The notes under the pieces were generated by a model that was not told the origin of the DNA, did no database searches, and worked only from the letters and a program-made list of their open reading frames with translations. Both the position numbers and the translations under genes were made by a program. From Rubrivivax sp. (GTDB lineage: Bacteria; Pseudomonadota; Gammaproteobacteria; Burkholderiales; Burkholderiaceae_C): a stretch of DNA of 55,794 nucleotides. Shown here piece by piece: positions 1 through 9,104 of this stretch; the first letter of the stretch is position 1, and each line of letters begins with the position of its first letter. The stretch lies in assembly GCA_004210455.1 (NCBI GenBank), contig SEFA01000039.1, positions 1 to 55,794 of the forward strand, written 5' to 3'.

Positions 1-27
1 CGTCGGGGCGGGGGAGCGGCGGGCCAT
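1..27 (-). CDS. Possible 5' end of a divergent gene, cut by the window edge
   Basis: An ATG on the minus strand at 27 opens a frame reading M-A-R-R-S-P-A-P-T to the window edge. It points away from the dehydrogenase gene and lies directly beside a palindrome at 29-50. That is the usual layout of a divergent regulator next to its target. Only nine codons are visible and no ribosome binding site precedes them, so this is a weak inference. Confidence 0.25.
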
Positions 28-28
28 G

Positions 29-50
29 ATTGTTCAGTTTATCGAACAAT
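29..50. promoter_or_regulatory. Operator-like inverted repeat upstream of the dehydrogenase gene
   Basis: The arms ATTGTTC (29-35) and GAACAAT (44-50) are perfect complements separated by 8 bases. The site sits between the possible divergent start at 27 and the dehydrogenase start at 155, so it could bind a LysR-type or IclR-type regulator. The protein that binds it is unknown. Confidence 0.45.
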
Positions 51-154
51 GTGGTTGGTGATCTGGGCTAGGCAGGTGGGGACGCGGTGCCTAGACTCGT
101 TCCTACCCCATAGGTCGGCGCGGTAGCGCGGGCCCCAAGAAGCAGGAGACCGCC

Positions 155-1687
155 GTGACCTCGTCCACCAACGCCCCCGTCGCCTTCACCGACGGCGCCG
201 ACATCACCCACTTCATCGCGGGCGAGCGCCGTCCGGCCACGTCGGGGCGCAGCCAGGCGGTCTTCAATCCCGCCACAGGGCAGGTCGCGCGTCAGCTGCA
301 GCTCGGCAACGTCGAGGACGTCAACACCGCCGTCGCCGCCGCGCAGGCTGCGTTCCCCGCCTGGGCCGACGCACCGCCGCTGCGCCGAGCGCGCGTGATG
401 TTCAAGTTCCTCGACCTGCTGAACCAGCACCGCGATCGTCTCGCCGCGATGATCACCGCCGAGCACGGCAAGGTCTTCACCGACGCGCAGGGCGAGGTCA
501 GCCGCGGCATCGACGTGGTCGAATTCGCCTGCGGCGTGCCGCAGCTGCTCAAGGGCGACTACACCGAGCAGGTCTCCACCGGCATCGACAACTGGACCAC
601 GCGTCAGGCGCTGGGCGTCGTCGCCGGCATCACGCCGTTCAACTTCCCCTTCATGGTCCCGATGTGGATGGCACCGCTGGCCATCGCCACCGGCAACGCC
701 TTCATCCTCAAGCCCAGCGAGCGGGATCCGTCGCCGAGTCTCGCCATCGCCGAACTCTTCCAGCAGGCCGGCCTGCCCGACGGCATCTTCCAGGTGGTGC
801 AGGGCGACAAGCAGGTCGTCGACGCGCTGCTGCACCATCCCGACGTGCGGGCGTTGAGCTTCGTCGGCTCCACGCCGATCGCGCAGTACATCTACGAGAC
901 CGGCGCCCGCAACGGCAAGCGTGTGCAAGCGCTGGGCGGCGCGAAGAACCACATGGTGGTCATGCCAGACGCCGACATCGACCAGGCCGTCGACGCGCTG
1001 ATCGGCGCGGCTTACGGCTCGGCGGGCGAGCGCTGCATGGCGATCTCGGTGGCGGTGCTGGTGGGCGACGTCGCCGACCGCATCGTGCCGCTGCTGGCCG
1101 AGCGCGCCAAGGCGCTCAAGATCAAGAACGGCATGGCGCTCGACGCCGAGATGGGGCCCATCGTCACGCGGGAGGCGCGCGACCGCATCGAGGGCTACAT
1201 CGCCCATGGCGTCGAGGAAGGCGCGTCGCTGGTGGTCGACGGCCGCGGTCACCGCGTCGACGGCCTGCCCGACGGCTTCTTCACCGGCGGCACGCTGTTC
1301 GATCACGTGACGCCGGCGATGCGCATCTACAAGGAAGAGATCTTCGGCCCGGTCCTCGCCTGCGTGCGGGTCAAGGATTTCGGCGAGGCGCTGGACCTCG
1401 TCAACGCCCATGAGTTCGGCAACGGTGTCGCCTGCTTCACCAGCGACGGCAACGTCGCCCGCGAATTCGCGCGCCGCGTGCAGGTCGGCATGGTCGGCAT
1501 CAACGTGCCCATCCCCGTGCCGATGGCGTGGCACGGCTTCGGCGGCTGGAAGAAGAGCCTGTTCGGCGACATGCACGCCTACGGCGAGGAGGGCGTCCGC
1601 TTCTACACGAAGCAGAAGAGCGTCATGCAGCGCTGGCCCGCTAGCATCGCCAAGGGCGCCGAGTTCGTCATGCCCACGAGCAAGTAA
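155..1687 (+). CDS. mmsA: CoA-acylating methylmalonate-semialdehyde dehydrogenase
   Basis: The 510-residue cytosolic aldehyde dehydrogenase is predicted to convert methylmalonate semialdehyde to propionyl-CoA, or malonate semialdehyde to acetyl-CoA, using NAD and CoA. This serves valine, beta-alanine or inositol catabolism. Visible marks are the PFNFP substrate and cofactor loop near residue 161, the catalytic Cys294 in GSAGERC, and a full-length aldehyde dehydrogenase fold of the size usual for MmsA. The start is GTG: a GGAGA ribosome binding site lies five bases upstream, and no ATG is as well placed. No mmsB or acyl-CoA dehydrogenase follows, so the rest of the pathway must be elsewhere or on the other side of the window edge. 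The palindrome at 29-50 is the likely control site. Confidence 0.9.
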   Translation: MTSSTNAPVAFTDGADITHFIAGERRPATSGRSQAVFNPATGQVARQLQLGNVEDVNTAVAAAQAAFPAWADAPPLRRARVMFKFLDLLNQHRDRLAAMITAEHGKVFTDAQGEVSRGIDVVEFACGVPQLLKGDYTEQVSTGIDNWTTRQALGVVAGITPFNFPFMVPMWMAPLAIATGNAFILKPSERDPSPSLAIAELFQQAGLPDGIFQVVQGDKQVVDALLHHPDVRALSFVGSTPIAQYIYETGARNGKRVQALGGAKNHMVVMPDADIDQAVDALIGAAYGSAGERCMAISVAVLVGDVADRIVPLLAERAKALKIKNGMALDAEMGPIVTREARDRIEGYIAHGVEEGASLVVDGRGHRVDGLPDGFFTGGTLFDHVTPAMRIYKEEIFGPVLACVRVKDFGEALDLVNAHEFGNGVACFTSDGNVAREFARRVQVGMVGINVPIPVPMAWHGFGGWKKSLFGDMHAYGEEGVRFYTKQKSVMQRWPASIAKGAEFVMPTSK

Positions 1688-1699
1688 GCCGCCGGAACT

Positions 1700-1724
1700 C
1701 CCTCTCCCGCACCGCGGGAGAGGG
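1700..1724. repeat. Intergenic hairpin repeat of the CCCTCTCCCGC type
   Basis: A perfect 11-bp inverted repeat (1700-1710 and 1714-1724) has a 3-base loop and is followed by G-rich sequence. Its sequence matches the dispersed intergenic repeats common in high-GC Proteobacteria. It lies 12 bases after the mmsA stop and could also act in transcript termination, though no U-run follows. Confidence 0.6.
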
Positions 1725-1777
1725 CGGGGGTGAGGGCCAGCGGCCGTCGCACGCCGCTGATCGGCTAACCTTGCCGG

Positions 1778-3418
1778 ATGTTTCCGACCGGCGATCCCTC
1801 TTCCGACCCGATCCTGCCCGAGGCGCTCGACGGCGTGCCGCTGGGCGAGCTGCTCGAGCGCGCGCGCCTCGCGCAGCAGCAGGCGCGGCTGGCCGACGGC
1901 GTCGCGTTGGCCGACCTGATCTGGGATCGCGCCGATGCCGAGGGCTTCATCAACGAGCAGGCCGAGGCCGGCAAGCTGCGCAGTTTCTTCCGTCTGCGCA
2001 TGGGCGATCTTCCCGGCATGCTCGACGTCGGCGAGCGCGCGCTGCGCCTGATGCGGCCGCTCGGCGCCAGCCCCGCGATGTGCGAGCTGCTGCGCTGGAT
2101 GAGCCTCGCGGCCTGCGAGCTCGGCGCCTACGAACAGGGCCTGGCCTGCGCGCATGAGGCCTTGAAGCTCGCCGGCGAACTCGGCGACGTTCGGCTGCAC
2201 GCGGTCGCGCTCAACGGCCTCGGCGCCTGCTTCGAGCGCATGGGCGATCCCTGGCAGGCGGAACGCCTGATGAGCGAGGCGGCCGGACTGCTCCGCACCA
2301 ACGCCACGCCCTTCGAGCGCGTGGTCACGCTGACCAACCTGTGCACCGTCTCCATCGGCGCCTACCACTTGCAACGCGACGGCGCCGCGCCCGAGCAGGC
2401 GACGCGGACGCTCGAACGCGCGCTCGAACTCGCCCGCGAGGCGCGCCCGCATTCGCTGCAGCTCGGCGACCGCTACGGCATCGCGCTGACCGCGTCGAAC
2501 TTCGGCGAGGTGCTCCTGCTGATGGGCCGCCTCGACGAAGCCGAACCGCTGCTGATCGAGTCCCGCGATGAATGCGAACGCGTCGGCTTCCGGCTGCTGG
2601 ACTGGCGCCTGCGCTGCATGCTCGCCGAATTGCAGCTCGCGCGCGGGCAGTCGACCGCGGCGTGGGAGCAGCTGCAGGCGCTGAGCGCGGAAACCGAGCA
2701 TGTCATGCCCGGCGACGTGCCCCTGTTCCTGCGCGTGCGCCTGCACCAGGCCAGCTACCGCGCCGCGAAGGCGCTGGCGCTGCTGGGGCCGTCGCTGTTC
2801 CATCTCGAACAGGCGCGCACGCTGGAGCGCCGTCGCGCGGTCTCGCAGCTGATGGCGCAATCGCAGTATTTCGTCTCGCGCATGGAGGCCGAATTCGCCA
2901 CCGATCCGGCCAGCCTCGCCGCGCGCGATGCCGCCGAGTTCAAGGATCCGTTGACGGGTCTCGGCAACCGCCGCTGCCTGGAAGCCCGGCTGCCGCCGCT
3001 GCTGCGCACGGCGGAGCAGGAGGACCGGCCGCTGACCGTCGCCCTCATCGATGCCGACGGCTTGCGCAACATCAACGAGCGTCACGGCAGCGAGATCGGC
3101 GACCGCGTGTTGCAGGAACTGGCCGAGCTGCTGCGCGAGAACACCCGCGGTTCCGACCTGCTGCTGCGATGGAGCGGCGAGGAGTTCCTCGTCGTCTTCC
3201 CCGACACCATCGCGGATCGCGGCTTCGAGGTCTGCGAGCGCATCCGGGCCAGCGTCTCGGTGCATCCCTGGCACGAACTCGCCCCGGGCCTGGACGTGAC
3301 GCTCAGCATGGGCCTTGCGAGCGCGCCGCCCTACGCGACCGACCTGCTCATCGCGCGCGCCAATGACGCCGTCGAACGAGCCAAACATCTGGGACGCAAT
3401 CGCGTCGCCCTGGCCTGA
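1778..3418 (+). CDS. TPR-like protein with C-terminal GGDEF domain
   Basis: This 546-residue soluble protein is a putative diguanylate cyclase making c-di-GMP from two GTP. Residues 1 to about 385 are alpha-helical and rich in Ala, Leu and Glu, with repeats resembling tetratricopeptides, probably a protein-binding sensory part. The GGDEF domain starts near residue 388 (FKDPLTGLGNRR). Its signature is SGEEF at 466-470, with Ser replacing the first Gly, and an inhibitory I-site RGSD lies five residues before it. There is no signal peptide and no membrane helix. Ser at the first position may lower activity, so a degenerate c-di-GMP-binding role is possible. The gene stands alone between the hairpin at 1700 and the Fur box at 3472. 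Confidence 0.85.
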   Translation: MFPTGDPSSDPILPEALDGVPLGELLERARLAQQQARLADGVALADLIWDRADAEGFINEQAEAGKLRSFFRLRMGDLPGMLDVGERALRLMRPLGASPAMCELLRWMSLAACELGAYEQGLACAHEALKLAGELGDVRLHAVALNGLGACFERMGDPWQAERLMSEAAGLLRTNATPFERVVTLTNLCTVSIGAYHLQRDGAAPEQATRTLERALELAREARPHSLQLGDRYGIALTASNFGEVLLLMGRLDEAEPLLIESRDECERVGFRLLDWRLRCMLAELQLARGQSTAAWEQLQALSAETEHVMPGDVPLFLRVRLHQASYRAAKALALLGPSLFHLEQARTLERRRAVSQLMAQSQYFVSRMEAEFATDPASLAARDAAEFKDPLTGLGNRRCLEARLPPLLRTAEQEDRPLTVALIDADGLRNINERHGSEIGDRVLQELAELLRENTRGSDLLLRWSGEEFLVVFPDTIADRGFEVCERIRASVSVHPWHELAPGLDVTLSMGLASAPPYATDLLIARANDAVERAKHLGRNRVALA

Positions 3419-3471
3419 AGACCGCACAAGGTGACAGGTTTTGCCTGAGGCCATCACCCGACTGTTTCTAC

Positions 3472-3490
3472 AATGAGAACAGTTCTCATC
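3472..3490 (+). promoter_or_regulatory. Fur box upstream of the TonB receptor gene
   Basis: The arms ATGAGAA (3473-3479) and TTCTCAT (3483-3489) are perfect complements around CAG. The 19-base site matches the AATGAGAA/TTCTCATT form of the Fur box found in many proteobacterial iron genes. A possible -10 hexamer TACAAT (3469-3474) overlaps it. Binding there would block transcription of the receptor under iron-replete conditions. The leader to the first candidate start codon would be about 160-200 bases. Confidence 0.75.
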
Positions 3491-3687
3491 TGACAGGTAA
3501 ACCCTGACCGATGGGCTTCCCGCCAGCCTGATCTCCCGCTCCCTCGCGCCCGGCAACGCCCGTTGCCTACGCCGCGCGATCCTGGAGCCGATCCCGCAAG
3601 CCTCCGTCCTCCACCTCCCTCCCCGGGGCTGGTGCGCCCGCGCGCGCCGGTATGCGGGCTCGCGCCTGCTCGATGCAGTTCTTCCAC

Positions 3688-5916
3688 ATGTCACGCTCCT
3701 CCCGAACCCCTGTCGCGGCTGCCGTCGCGTTCCTGCTGTCCGCCGGTGCCGCCGTGGCCCAATCGACGCCGTCGTCCCCACCCGACGCCGACGGGCCGCA
3801 GGCCGATACCGCGCCAGCGGCCGAGTCCGCTGCCGACGCCGCCGGCGAGGGCGCCACCCGCGCCGACCGCCGCCGCGCGCTGGACCGTGTGACGATCAGC
3901 GCCGCACGCAAGAAGCTCGAAGGCGCGAGCACGCGCCTGCCGCTGACCGCGCGCGAGACGCCGCAGTCGATGAGCAGCATCGACGCGAGCCGCCTCGAGA
4001 ACGAGACGCTCATCAGCATCAACGACGTGATGCAGAACATCACCGGCGTCAACGTGTCGTTCTACGACACGCAGCGGCCGCTGTACTTCGCGCGCGGTTT
4101 CCAGATCACCGATTTCCAGATCGACGGCGTGCCCACCTACAGCGGCGGCACGCAGCAGGAGTACGACACCGTCTTCTACTCCCGCATCGATGTCGTGCGC
4201 GGCGCCAACGGCCTGACCACCGGCGCCGGCATCCCGTCGGCGACCGTCAACATGATCCGCAAGCGGCCGGAGAAGATCTTCTCCGCCTACGGCGGCCTGG
4301 TGATGGGCTCGGAGGACTTCCACCGCGTCGAGGCCGACCTCAACACCCCGATCACGCGCGACGGCAGCGTGCGCGCCCGCCTGATCGCCTCGGCGCAGGA
4401 AAAGGACGGCTACCGCGACCGCCACAGCGAGACCAAGACCGCGTTCATGGCCACGGTCGAGGCCGACCTGACCGCCAGCACGACGCTGACCGTCGGCTAC
4501 CAGGACCAGAACAACGTGCCCAAGGGTCCCATCTGGGGCACGATCCCGCGCTTCGCGTCGGACGGCTCGCTGGCCGGCCTGCCGCGCGAGACCAGCTTCT
4601 CGCCGCCGTGGACGCGCTGGTCGCGCCAGAACGGCACGTTCTACGCGCAGCTGGAGCAGAAGCTCGGCGAGGACTGGACGCTCAAGGCCATCGCCAACCA
4701 CAGCGAGGGCAACACCTTCAGCCTGCGCACCTACGCCAGCGGTTATCCGGATCCGAAGACCGGCGCCGGCCTCAAGCTGCTCGCCGCCGTCGGCAAGAGC
4801 TGGGAGAAGCGCGACAGCCTCGATCTCTACGCCTCCGGCACGCTGGATCTGTTCGGGCGCAAGCACGACCTGGTGATCGGCGCCAACGGCGTGAAGACGA
4901 CCACCACCACGCCCACGCTGACCTCGGTCGCCTCGTGGAGCTACGACATCCCCGACATCCGCAGCTGGGACGGCAATGCCCCGGCGCCGGTCTTCAGCGC
5001 CACGGGTGCGAAGCGTGTCGCCGAGACCCAGCAGAGCGGCATCTTCGCGATGGGTCGCTGGAAGGTGCTGGAGCCGCTGTCGGTGATCACCGGTGCGCGG
5101 CTGAGTTCCTGGAAGACCGGCACCGACGCCTTCAACACCGCGGGCAACTTCACGGCCCGCACCGGTGCCTACCAGGTGTCCGACGAGGTCTCGCCGTACT
5201 TCGGCGTCGTCTACGACATCAACGACGCCGTGTCGCTCTACGCGAGCTACACCGACCTGTTCAAGCCGCAGAACAACAAGGACAAGAACGACAACCTGCT
5301 CGCGCCGGTCCGCGGCAGCAACACCGAGTTCGGTCTCAAGGGCGAGTTCCTGGACAAGCGGCTGGCGGTGTCCGCGGCCGTCTTCGAGGCCAAGCAGGAC
5401 AACTACGCGGTGAAGGACACCTCGGTGCCCGACGGCTCGCTGCCGGACGGCAGCAACGCCTTCATCGGCGTGAACGGCACGAAGACCAAGGGCTTCGAGC
5501 TGGATGTCTCCGGCCAGCTGGCGCCGGGCTGGACCTTGAACGCGGGCTACGCCAACACGCGCATCACGCGGCACCCGTCCGACCTGATCTACGCCAACCT
5601 GCCGAAGCACACGCTGCAATTGAACACGAGCTACCGGCTAGGCGGCGGATGGGAACGGCTGACGGTCGGCGGCGGCTTGAACTACCAGAGCACGGTCACC
5701 GGCTTCGGCATCCCGCATCCGACGCTGGTCACGACGACGGTCACGCAAGGCGCCTTCGTGCTGCTGAACCTGCACGCCAACTACCAGTTGAACGACCGCT
5801 TCAGCCTCGGCCTGTCAATCCGCAACGCGCTCGACAAGACCTACTGGGCCAACCTCGACTACCCCAACTACGGCGATCCGCGCAGCGTGATGCTGAGCCT
5901 GCGCGGGAGGTTCTGA
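3688..5916 (+). CDS. TonB-dependent siderophore receptor
   Basis: This outer-membrane receptor of about 742 residues takes up ferric siderophores using TonB/ExbBD energy. From the chosen ATG the protein starts with a clear signal peptide (MSRSSRTPVAAAVAFLL, cleavage after AVAQ). A plug domain follows with the typical TARETPQSMSSI and ARGFQITDFQIDGVP stretches, then a beta-barrel ending in terminal Phe (LRGRF), the usual BAM targeting signal. In-frame ATGs at 3652 and 3673 would add 12 or 5 residues; none has a good ribosome binding site, and 3688 gives the cleanest signal sequence. The Fur box at 3472-3490 supports iron control. The ligand cannot be told from sequence; the plug resembles the FpvA/FoxA class. 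No anti-sigma or extracytoplasmic sigma gene is adjacent. Confidence 0.9.
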   Translation: MSRSSRTPVAAAVAFLLSAGAAVAQSTPSSPPDADGPQADTAPAAESAADAAGEGATRADRRRALDRVTISAARKKLEGASTRLPLTARETPQSMSSIDASRLENETLISINDVMQNITGVNVSFYDTQRPLYFARGFQITDFQIDGVPTYSGGTQQEYDTVFYSRIDVVRGANGLTTGAGIPSATVNMIRKRPEKIFSAYGGLVMGSEDFHRVEADLNTPITRDGSVRARLIASAQEKDGYRDRHSETKTAFMATVEADLTASTTLTVGYQDQNNVPKGPIWGTIPRFASDGSLAGLPRETSFSPPWTRWSRQNGTFYAQLEQKLGEDWTLKAIANHSEGNTFSLRTYASGYPDPKTGAGLKLLAAVGKSWEKRDSLDLYASGTLDLFGRKHDLVIGANGVKTTTTTPTLTSVASWSYDIPDIRSWDGNAPAPVFSATGAKRVAETQQSGIFAMGRWKVLEPLSVITGARLSSWKTGTDAFNTAGNFTARTGAYQVSDEVSPYFGVVYDINDAVSLYASYTDLFKPQNNKDKNDNLLAPVRGSNTEFGLKGEFLDKRLAVSAAVFEAKQDNYAVKDTSVPDGSLPDGSNAFIGVNGTKTKGFELDVSGQLAPGWTLNAGYANTRITRHPSDLIYANLPKHTLQLNTSYRLGGGWERLTVGGGLNYQSTVTGFGIPHPTLVTTTVTQGAFVLLNLHANYQLNDRFSLGLSIRNALDKTYWANLDYPNYGDPRSVMLSLRGRF

Positions 5917-5937
5917 GGGAGGCTCTGGGGGAGGTCG

Positions 5938-7128
5938 TCAAGGCGCAGGCTTGGTCGCCTGCTCAAGCTCCACCGCCTGCACCACGTTGCGGCCCTGGCC
6001 CTTCGCGCTGTAGAGCGCCTGGTCGGCGCGCCTGAGCACCTCGGCGGCGCTGGCGTCCTCGCGCGCGGACTCGGCGATGCCGAAGCTCGCCGTGAGGGGC
6101 CAGGTCTGTCCCTCCCACGTGAACGGATGTTCCTCGAGCAGCGTCCGCATCCGTTCCGCCACCAGCGCGGCGCCGGCGATGCCAGTGTCGGGCAGCAGCG
6201 CGCAGAACTCCTCGCCGCCCAGTCGCGCGAACCGGTCCACCTCGCGCAGGCACGGCCGCAGCAGCGTCACGAGCGCCTTCAACGCCGCATCGCCCGCCGC
6301 GTGACCCAGGGTGTCGTTCAACTGCTTGAAGCGGTCCAGATCCAGCATCACCAGCGCGTAGCCGTGTCCGCGCATCAGGCGGGCGTGCTCGAGGTCGACG
6401 GCCTCGGACAGCGCGCGACGGTTCAGCGCGTCGGTCAGCGGGTCGCGCTCGGTCAGCCGGCGGATCTCCAGCACCAGCTTCATCAGCAGCAGGAAGGCGA
6501 TCCAGCCGTTGATCAGCAGCGCCAGCACCAGCGAGGCCCACAGCCACGCGAGGTTGAAGGCGCTGACGACGTCGAGGTCGCCGGTGCGGCCCGGCGCGAG
6601 CGCCGCCTCCAGCGGTCGAGAGAGCAGCAGCAGGCCGACGACGACCAGCGGCGAGGCCAGCATGAGCGCCGCGCGCACGTGAAGCCCGCGCGAGCGCATG
6701 AGCCGCCAGGCGTCGACGGCCGCCAGCAGCGCCAGCACGCACATCGTGCTGAAGAGGATCAGCTTGTGCGGCAGCCCCAGCGGTCCGTCGGTGAAGCGGG
6801 CGGTGAGGAGGCTGACGCCGACCACCGCCAGCAGGGTCGTGCGCCACGGCGCGGGGCGGTCACCGATCAGCGGGACCGTGAGGCGGATCAGGCCGAATGC
6901 CGCCACCGACAGGAAATCCGGCCAGCCGTAATCCATCCGCGGCACCAGCCCCAGCGCCTCCTGCAGCAGGAAGGAGGCGCCGAGCGCGGCGTTCGCGCCC
7001 GCGACGCTCGCGCAGGCCCAGGGCGACTCGCGCAGGCCGACGGCCATCATCAACCAGACCACGGCGGCGACACCGAACAGCACCACCAGCGCGGCGACCA
7101 GCGAGACGGGGTCGGCGACGGGCAGCAT
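5938..7128 (-). CDS. Membrane-bound GGDEF diguanylate cyclase (first of a tandem pair)
   Basis: The 396-residue protein has an N-terminal block of about six hydrophobic helices (residues 1 to about 210) and a C-terminal GGDEF domain. The signature is GGEEF, preceded five residues upstream by the I-site REVD, so it is probably an active, product-inhibited c-di-GMP synthase in the inner membrane. The ATG at 7128 shares one base with the TGA stop of the upstream gene (TGATG). The two are therefore translationally coupled, and the much longer open frame running up to 8382 is not the real gene. The architecture matches the upstream neighbour, which suggests tandem duplication. The gene converges with the TonB receptor, 21 bases between stops. 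Confidence 0.88.
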   Translation of the reverse strand: MLPVADPVSLVAALVVLFGVAAVVWLMMAVGLRESPWACASVAGANAALGASFLLQEALGLVPRMDYGWPDFLSVAAFGLIRLTVPLIGDRPAPWRTTLLAVVGVSLLTARFTDGPLGLPHKLILFSTMCVLALLAAVDAWRLMRSRGLHVRAALMLASPLVVVGLLLLSRPLEAALAPGRTGDLDVVSAFNLAWLWASLVLALLINGWIAFLLLMKLVLEIRRLTERDPLTDALNRRALSEAVDLEHARLMRGHGYALVMLDLDRFKQLNDTLGHAAGDAALKALVTLLRPCLREVDRFARLGGEEFCALLPDTGIAGAALVAERMRTLLEEHPFTWEGQTWPLTASFGIAESAREDASAAEVLRRADQALYSAKGQGRNVVQAVELEQATKPAP

Positions 7129-8294
7129 CAGGCGAACTCCGCCTCGCCCGCGGCGCGCAGCACGCGGTTGCGCCCGCGCGCCTTGGCCGCGTACATGGCG
7201 GCGTCGGCCCGCGACAAGGCGCCGTGGCCGTTGGCGTCGCCCGGACGCATCGTGGCCACGCCGAAGCTCGCGCTGATCGGCCAGAGCTTGTCGCCCCAGG
7301 CCAGCGGCTGCTTCTGCAGCAGCTCGCGCAGGCGTTCGGCGACCAGCATCGCGCCGTCGAGGTCGGTGTCGGGCAGCAGCACCGCGAACTCCTCGCCGCC
7401 CATCCGGCCGAAGCAGTCCGCGTCGCGCAGCGTCGCGCCGAGCACGGCCGACAGGTGCCGCAGCGCGGCGTCGCCGCCGGCGTGACCCAGCTCGTCGTTG
7501 ATGCGCTTGAAATGGTCGACGTCCAGCATCAGCACGGCGTTCTGACGCCCGCGATCGGTCCTCGCCTGCATGCGGCCGAGGTGCTCCTCCAGCGCGCGCC
7601 GGTTGAGCACGCCGGTCAGCGCGTCGCGGCGCATGAGGTGGCGCACCCTGGCGATCAGGCGCTGGATGACGAGCGCGATCAGGCCGGTGGCCATGGTCAC
7701 GTCCACGACCAGGATCAGCATGACCAGCGGCACGTTGACGCCCGGCCCCGCCAGGACGTAGGCCGGAGGCAGCCAGCCGAGCAGGGTGAAGGTCCGCCAG
7801 AAGCACACGGTGGCGAACGCGGCGAAGGGCAGCACCAGGACGCCGGTGAGCGCGATGCGGAAGCCCGCGCCGACGGCCACGTCGCGCGCCGCCATCAACG
7901 CCAGCACGCCGACCATGAAGTTGGAGAAGGCGCGTGCGCGGGCGGGGTCCGGATCGCCTGCCGTGCAGGCGACGGCAACGAAGCCGAGCAGCACGATGGC
8001 CATGATGTCGAGGGCGTTGTCGCGATCCCGCGTGAGCGCGCGGGCGCCCGCGGTGAGGAAGCCGGCGGCGACCAGGTCCAGCGGCAGCCCGACCAGCCGC
8101 TCCAGCGAGGCCGGCAGCGCGGGCCACCAGCTCAGCGCAAGCAGGCCGTGATGGGCGGAGATCCGCCGCGACGCGCGCGGCGCGATGCGCAGCACGTCGC
8201 CGAGCGCGAGCCACACGACACACGCGACGGCATCGATCACGGCGATCACCATCAGCAGCGTGGCGGTGTCGAGCGGCGGCATGCGGACCATCAT
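7128..8294 (-). CDS. Membrane-bound GGDEF diguanylate cyclase (second of the pair)
   Basis: The roughly 388-residue protein has the same layout as its downstream neighbour: N-terminal hydrophobic helices of the seven-transmembrane sensor type, then a GGDEF domain with signature GGEEF and I-site RDAD five residues before it. It is predicted to make c-di-GMP at the inner membrane in response to an unknown signal. Start choice is uncertain. A TTG at 8318 is possible, but ATGs at 8294, 8291 and 8282 are more likely, and none has a strong ribosome binding site. It is divergent from the SDR gene with only about 32 bases between starts, so both promoters must overlap. Its stop overlaps the next start by one base. 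Confidence 0.87.
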   Translation of the reverse strand: MMVRMPPLDTATLLMVIAVIDAVACVVWLALGDVLRIAPRASRRISAHHGLLALSWWPALPASLERLVGLPLDLVAAGFLTAGARALTRDRDNALDIMAIVLLGFVAVACTAGDPDPARARAFSNFMVGVLALMAARDVAVGAGFRIALTGVLVLPFAAFATVCFWRTFTLLGWLPPAYVLAGPGVNVPLVMLILVVDVTMATGLIALVIQRLIARVRHLMRRDALTGVLNRRALEEHLGRMQARTDRGRQNAVLMLDVDHFKRINDELGHAGGDAALRHLSAVLGATLRDADCFGRMGGEEFAVLLPDTDLDGAMLVAERLRELLQKQPLAWGDKLWPISASFGVATMRPGDANGHGALSRADAAMYAAKARGRNRVLRAAGEAEFA

Positions 8295-8326
8295 CGCAAA
8301 GCGCTGCCGCGCGCACAATCGCGGCC

Positions 8327-9100
8327 ATGACGAACGATGTCCCTGAATCGATCACGCTGGTCACGGGCGCCGGTCGCGGCATCGGCGCGGCGACCGCGCT
8401 GCTGCTGGCGGCGCGCGGTCACGACCTCGCCCTCAACTACCGACAGGATGCGGCCGCGGCCGAGGCCGTCGCCTCGCGCGTGCGGGCGCTGGGCAGGCGC
8501 GCGGTGACGATACGCGCCGACGTCGCCGATCCGGCCCAGGTCGCGGCGATGTTCGCGGAGATCGACGGGCAGCTCGGCCGGCTCACCGGTCTGGTGAACA
8601 ACGCCGGCATGGTGGCCCGCAAGGCCTCGCTGGCGGACCTCACGCCTGAGCGCCTCCGGCGCGTCTTCGAGGTCAACGTCTTCGGGCTGATCTACTGCAC
8701 ACAGCAGGCCGCGGCGCGGATGAGCACCGCGCAGGGCGGACGCGGCGGCGCGATCGTCAACCTGTCGTCGCGCGCGGCGCAGCGCGGGTCGCCGCATCTC
8801 TATTCGGACTACGCCGCCAGCAAGGGGGCGGTGGACACGCTGACCCTGAGCCTGGGACAGGAGCTGATCGGGCAGGGCATCCGGGTCAACGGCGTGCGCC
8901 CCGGGGTGATCGAGACCGACATCCATGCCGACAGCCTCCCCGCGGAAGCTCTGCCCGCGTTGCTGGCGGAGGCGGCAAAAGGCATTCCCATCGGCCGGCT
9001 CGGCCGGGCGGAGGAAATCGCCGAAGCGATCGCCTGGCTGATGTCCGATGCGGCCAGCTTCACCGTGGGTGCCACGCTGGACGTGGCCGGCGGCCGCTGA
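8327..9100 (+). CDS. Short-chain dehydrogenase/reductase (FabG-like)
   Basis: The 257-residue protein is a classical SDR oxidoreductase using NAD(P)H. Visible motifs are the nucleotide-binding TGAGRGIG at 13-20, NNAG at 90-93, the catalytic Ser in NLSS (146-147) and the YxxxK pair Tyr161/Lys165. The C-terminal GATLDVAGGR is typical of the FabG and sugar-dehydrogenase branch. An Asn-Tyr-Arg after the second strand (residues 36-38) suggests NADP(H) preference. The substrate cannot be assigned, since no pathway genes surround it. It is convergent with the RlpA gene, with 4 bases between the stop codons. Confidence 0.88.
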   Translation: MTNDVPESITLVTGAGRGIGAATALLLAARGHDLALNYRQDAAAAEAVASRVRALGRRAVTIRADVADPAQVAAMFAEIDGQLGRLTGLVNNAGMVARKASLADLTPERLRRVFEVNVFGLIYCTQQAAARMSTAQGGRGGAIVNLSSRAAQRGSPHLYSDYAASKGAVDTLTLSLGQELIGQGIRVNGVRPGVIETDIHADSLPAEALPALLAEAAKGIPIGRLGRAEEIAEAIAWLMSDAASFTVGATLDVAGGR

Positions 9101-9104
9101 AACC

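Noticed and set aside
68-3781. A 1237-residue minus-strand open frame across the first 3.8 kb
   Set aside because: It is the complement of mmsA and the TPR-GGDEF gene. It is rich in Arg, Ala and Gly, carries no known domain, and includes translated hairpin repeat. Several similar long frames (9.0-11.1, 23.0-25.6, 36.2-38.6 kb) are also GC-driven shadows.
8295-8382. Extension of the minus-strand cyclase frame upstream to 8382
   Set aside because: It runs antisense through the SDR gene start and has no coding signal.
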